Origin: Membranipora membranacea
Taxonomy: Eukaryota > Bryozoa > Gymnolaemata > Cheilostomatida > Membraniporidae
Reading direction: 5' to 3'
Assembly: GCA_914767715.1 (NCBI GenBank)
Contig: OU612065.1
Span: 26,538,001 to 26,602,000 of the forward strand
Length of the DNA stretch: 64,000 bases
Shown: piece by piece, positions 61,956 through 64,000 of the stretch
Numbering within the stretch: position 1 is the stretch's first letter
Layout of the letters: every line of letters starts with the position of its first letter
Notes under the pieces: model-generated
Database searches by the model: none
Seen by the model: only the letters and a program-made list of their open reading frames with translations
Told to the model about the DNA's origin: nothing
Position numbers and translations under genes: made by a program

Positions 61956-64000
61956 TCAACCATCATCAGCATACAAATCCTCAGCATCATACTTGAGATT
62001 CTCCATGTCTTCATTTATCTTCTCAACATGCTTTCTCAAACTGCAATTGGTAAAAACAAAAATTAAGAAAGGAGACAAAAAAACAACTGATTCACATCCA
62101 ATATAAACACCCTTGATCCTGAGCAGGATACATCATTACATTTCAAGCTTCTTTGTTTGCAAATCATTTGCCTTTGTTTCAGAGAATGTTGGCACCACAT
62201 ATTGAAATCAGTTACACTCCCCAATTGATTGCTTCCGTGAATATAACCATTCCAGAATGTTCCATATGAACAAAGAGAGGGATGCATATTAATCAGTGGC
62301 TACCTTGTAGAGGTACCCCATGGCAATTCAGTTCAACAATAAAATAATGTGACAAGCTTTCATAGTTAGAAAGATTTTGGGCTTTCAAAATTATAACCAA
62401 ATAAGAACGGTTACTCTAAACATCCTCATCCTAGAGATACAAATAGACATGAGACTGATTACCATATACCGCACAAGTAAGGCACTTGGTTGTTAGTGAT
62501 GCTACCAGAATTTGTTTTATTGCAGCCCACAATTGAAGTTCTATTTTATTGATCAACTGTATAAATCTTGGTATTATAAACGTTACCCCATCAGAATGAT
62601 TGTGTTCCGAGAGACTCAAAAACTCATACATAAGAGTTTTAGAAAAAGACGAGGACTTGTCAAAAGGCACTACAAACTGGCAGGACAACAACATCTCAGC
62701 ACTTAGATGTAAAAATGGATAACAAACTTGGAGATCGTAACCTGAACCAGTAGGTGAATTCAGGAATTTGCTGAAAACATGAATACCACAAAAGTGGCGA
62801 TGACTGTTGAGAACCCGCATGGATATCTAACATATTTTATCATAATAAGTGTGGAACTTTCTCTACCATATGGAAAAGAGATGAGCGTGTCCCGGTAAAT
62901 AAAGTGAGGTACTATTGTCTATCCAATATTATTTATTACATCATTTGGGGATAGTTGTCGACAGAGTTTAATGAAACCCCACATCTTGACCACGCTGCTG
63001 CCCTTATTGAACTCAATTCGGGAGAGTAGGAGTTACTCTGAAAGCTTTGCACAAAGGTTAAGAACGATGCTGGTCCAAATGGAGAACATCCAAGTTGGTT
63101 GGTTAAAATCGCAAAGGCTAGTCACTCACCACATCGTGGCGGCGAAAGAGTGTGTGCCTTAAGCGCGAAGCTGCAATGTCTGCGCCAATTTGCTCTCAGT
63201 TTGTAGGCAGGTCGGAGCACACCTGGGGGTCCAATAACTCCCAGTAGTCAGTGGACTGCAGTGAGATTCGAACCCACGACCTTCAACACTTGCATGCTGA
63301 AGGACCGGCGCTCTGACCACTGAGCCACCTCCTACTTTTTGAACAAACAAGCATTTTATAGAGCTTCGGACGCATTTCACTTGTGTATGATGTAGTTTTA
63401 GGCGTATTGTCACTTGTTTGGCAAAGTAAATCTGACTATATATGAATATATATCGACCGCTGGAGCAGGAGAGGTTGATAATTTATCCAATGTTCTAATC
63501 TTCCAAATTACTCTAGCTAGAGCCCTCCCAAATTCTCAGATATCAGACACAAGGCCCTGACCGGGTATCCAATTTTCAATGATATTTCAAGTATTTGTAT
63601 TTTGGTCGTTCTTCTTGGTTAATACTGAACTTATGCATATGATTGGTTTCAACCTAAAAAATATGAAGTTTTTGGGACCCTCTATATAAAGCAAAATGAA
63701 ATACAGTTTGATGCGTCGGTGTTCCAGTAGCTCACAACATGGAGTTGGGACAATTTCCCAAACTCCCTGGCCACAACCAAAACTCCATTTGAATGCAGGG
63801 AGTTACCCCTACACGAGGTATGAGAACGCAACTCTCTGCTTTTTCATATTATGCTCTTGTAGGGACATCTCACTGCCACACTCTATCAATCAACACATAA
63901 CCACATTAATTTTAACTGCCTACCTTTCTTTCAAATTTGATAAAGAGTCTTCCAAATCTACACCAGGTTCATCAACTTCTTTCTGCCGAATCATCTGTAG
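61956..64000 (-). CDS. Unidentified gene, C-terminal exons (5' part outside window)
   Basis: Two exons join in phase 2: 63924 to at least 63995 (possibly starting after CTACAG at the right edge) and 61956-62040, ending at TGA. The encoded C-terminus is about 50 residues, charged and helical, with K-E-V-D-E-P-G-V-D-L-E-D-S-L-S-N-L-K then R-K-H-V-E-K-I-N-E-D and an acidic end E-D-L-Y-A-D-D-G. It looks like the end of a coiled-coil protein. I do not recognise the family. The intron (1.9 kb) contains a SINE. Confidence 0.6.
63180..63336 (-). mobile_element. tRNA-derived SINE, second family (minus orientation)
   Basis: On the minus strand the head is GTAGGAGGTGGCTCAGTGGT with a box A-like GGCTCAGTGGTCAGAGCGC. 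Box B is GGGTTCGAATCTC (63263-63275 on the plus strand). There is no matching acceptor stem, so it is a SINE and not a tRNA gene. Its sequence differs from the SINE at 53440. Confidence 0.75.

Noticed and set aside
62431-62820. 129-residue minus-strand ORF in the intron of the right-edge gene
   Set aside because: No start context, splice continuity or family similarity; the plus-strand ORF at 62512-62706 is equally unsupported.
63263-63336. Possible tRNA gene
   Set aside because: Box B is good, but the 5' and 3' ends do not pair; it is a SINE.

Overview
The window is nuclear DNA from an invertebrate metazoan, probably marine. Genes are split into many short exons with GT..AG introns of a few hundred bases to about 2 kb. 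Base composition is AT-rich, conserved animal genes occur on both strands, and the noncoding DNA holds DNA transposons, MITEs and tRNA-derived SINEs. The phylum cannot be fixed from the sequence. There are no bacterial operons, rRNA, CRISPR arrays or true tRNA genes.

Layout. (1) 1-5340: a decayed two-gene DNA transposon of ISL2EU type. It has a YqaJ-like nuclease (+, one in-frame stop) converging on a THAP + DDE transposase (-, one 1-base frameshift), and lies next to a 51-bp perfect palindrome. (2) 6271-17629 (-): shootin-1 ortholog, 17 coding exons, 625 aa. (3) 19515-28888 (+): microcephalin (MCPH1) ortholog, 11 exons, 1395 aa, with three BRCT domains, internal Ser-rich repeats and a ~1 kb TIR element in intron 2. 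(4) 30292-36137 (+): Rab GDP-dissociation inhibitor, 10 exons, 443 aa. (5) 36831-37859 (-): single-exon TMEM121-family membrane protein. (6) 38955-47400 (+): a PPP-family Ser/Thr phosphatase of unusual architecture (degenerate Nudix-like domain, EF-hand pair, PPP catalytic domain), 16 exons, 844 aa. This is the most interesting gene here. (7) 49078-54248 (+): UBAP1 (ESCRT-I), 7 exons, 618 aa. (8) 54890-59770 (-): NASP histone chaperone, 9 exons, 534 aa. (9) 60657-61665 (+): BTF3 / beta-NAC, 157 aa. (10) 61956-64000 (-): last exons of an unrecognised gene running off the right edge.

The genes are unrelated housekeeping, neuronal and cell-biology loci and form no pathway cluster. Several pairs are divergent with a shared upstream region (SHTN1/MCPH1, TMEM121-like/phosphatase, NASP/BTF3). 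Others are convergent with close ends (GDI/TMEM121-like, UBAP1/NASP, BTF3/right-edge gene). Repeats include three copies of one MITE family, two SINEs, a LINE fragment, two ~30-bp palindromic insertions each flanked by a 7-bp direct repeat, and four long G/C homopolymers. All exon coordinates come from reading frames, splice-site consensus and phase. No database search was possible; family assignments rest on recognised conserved motifs.
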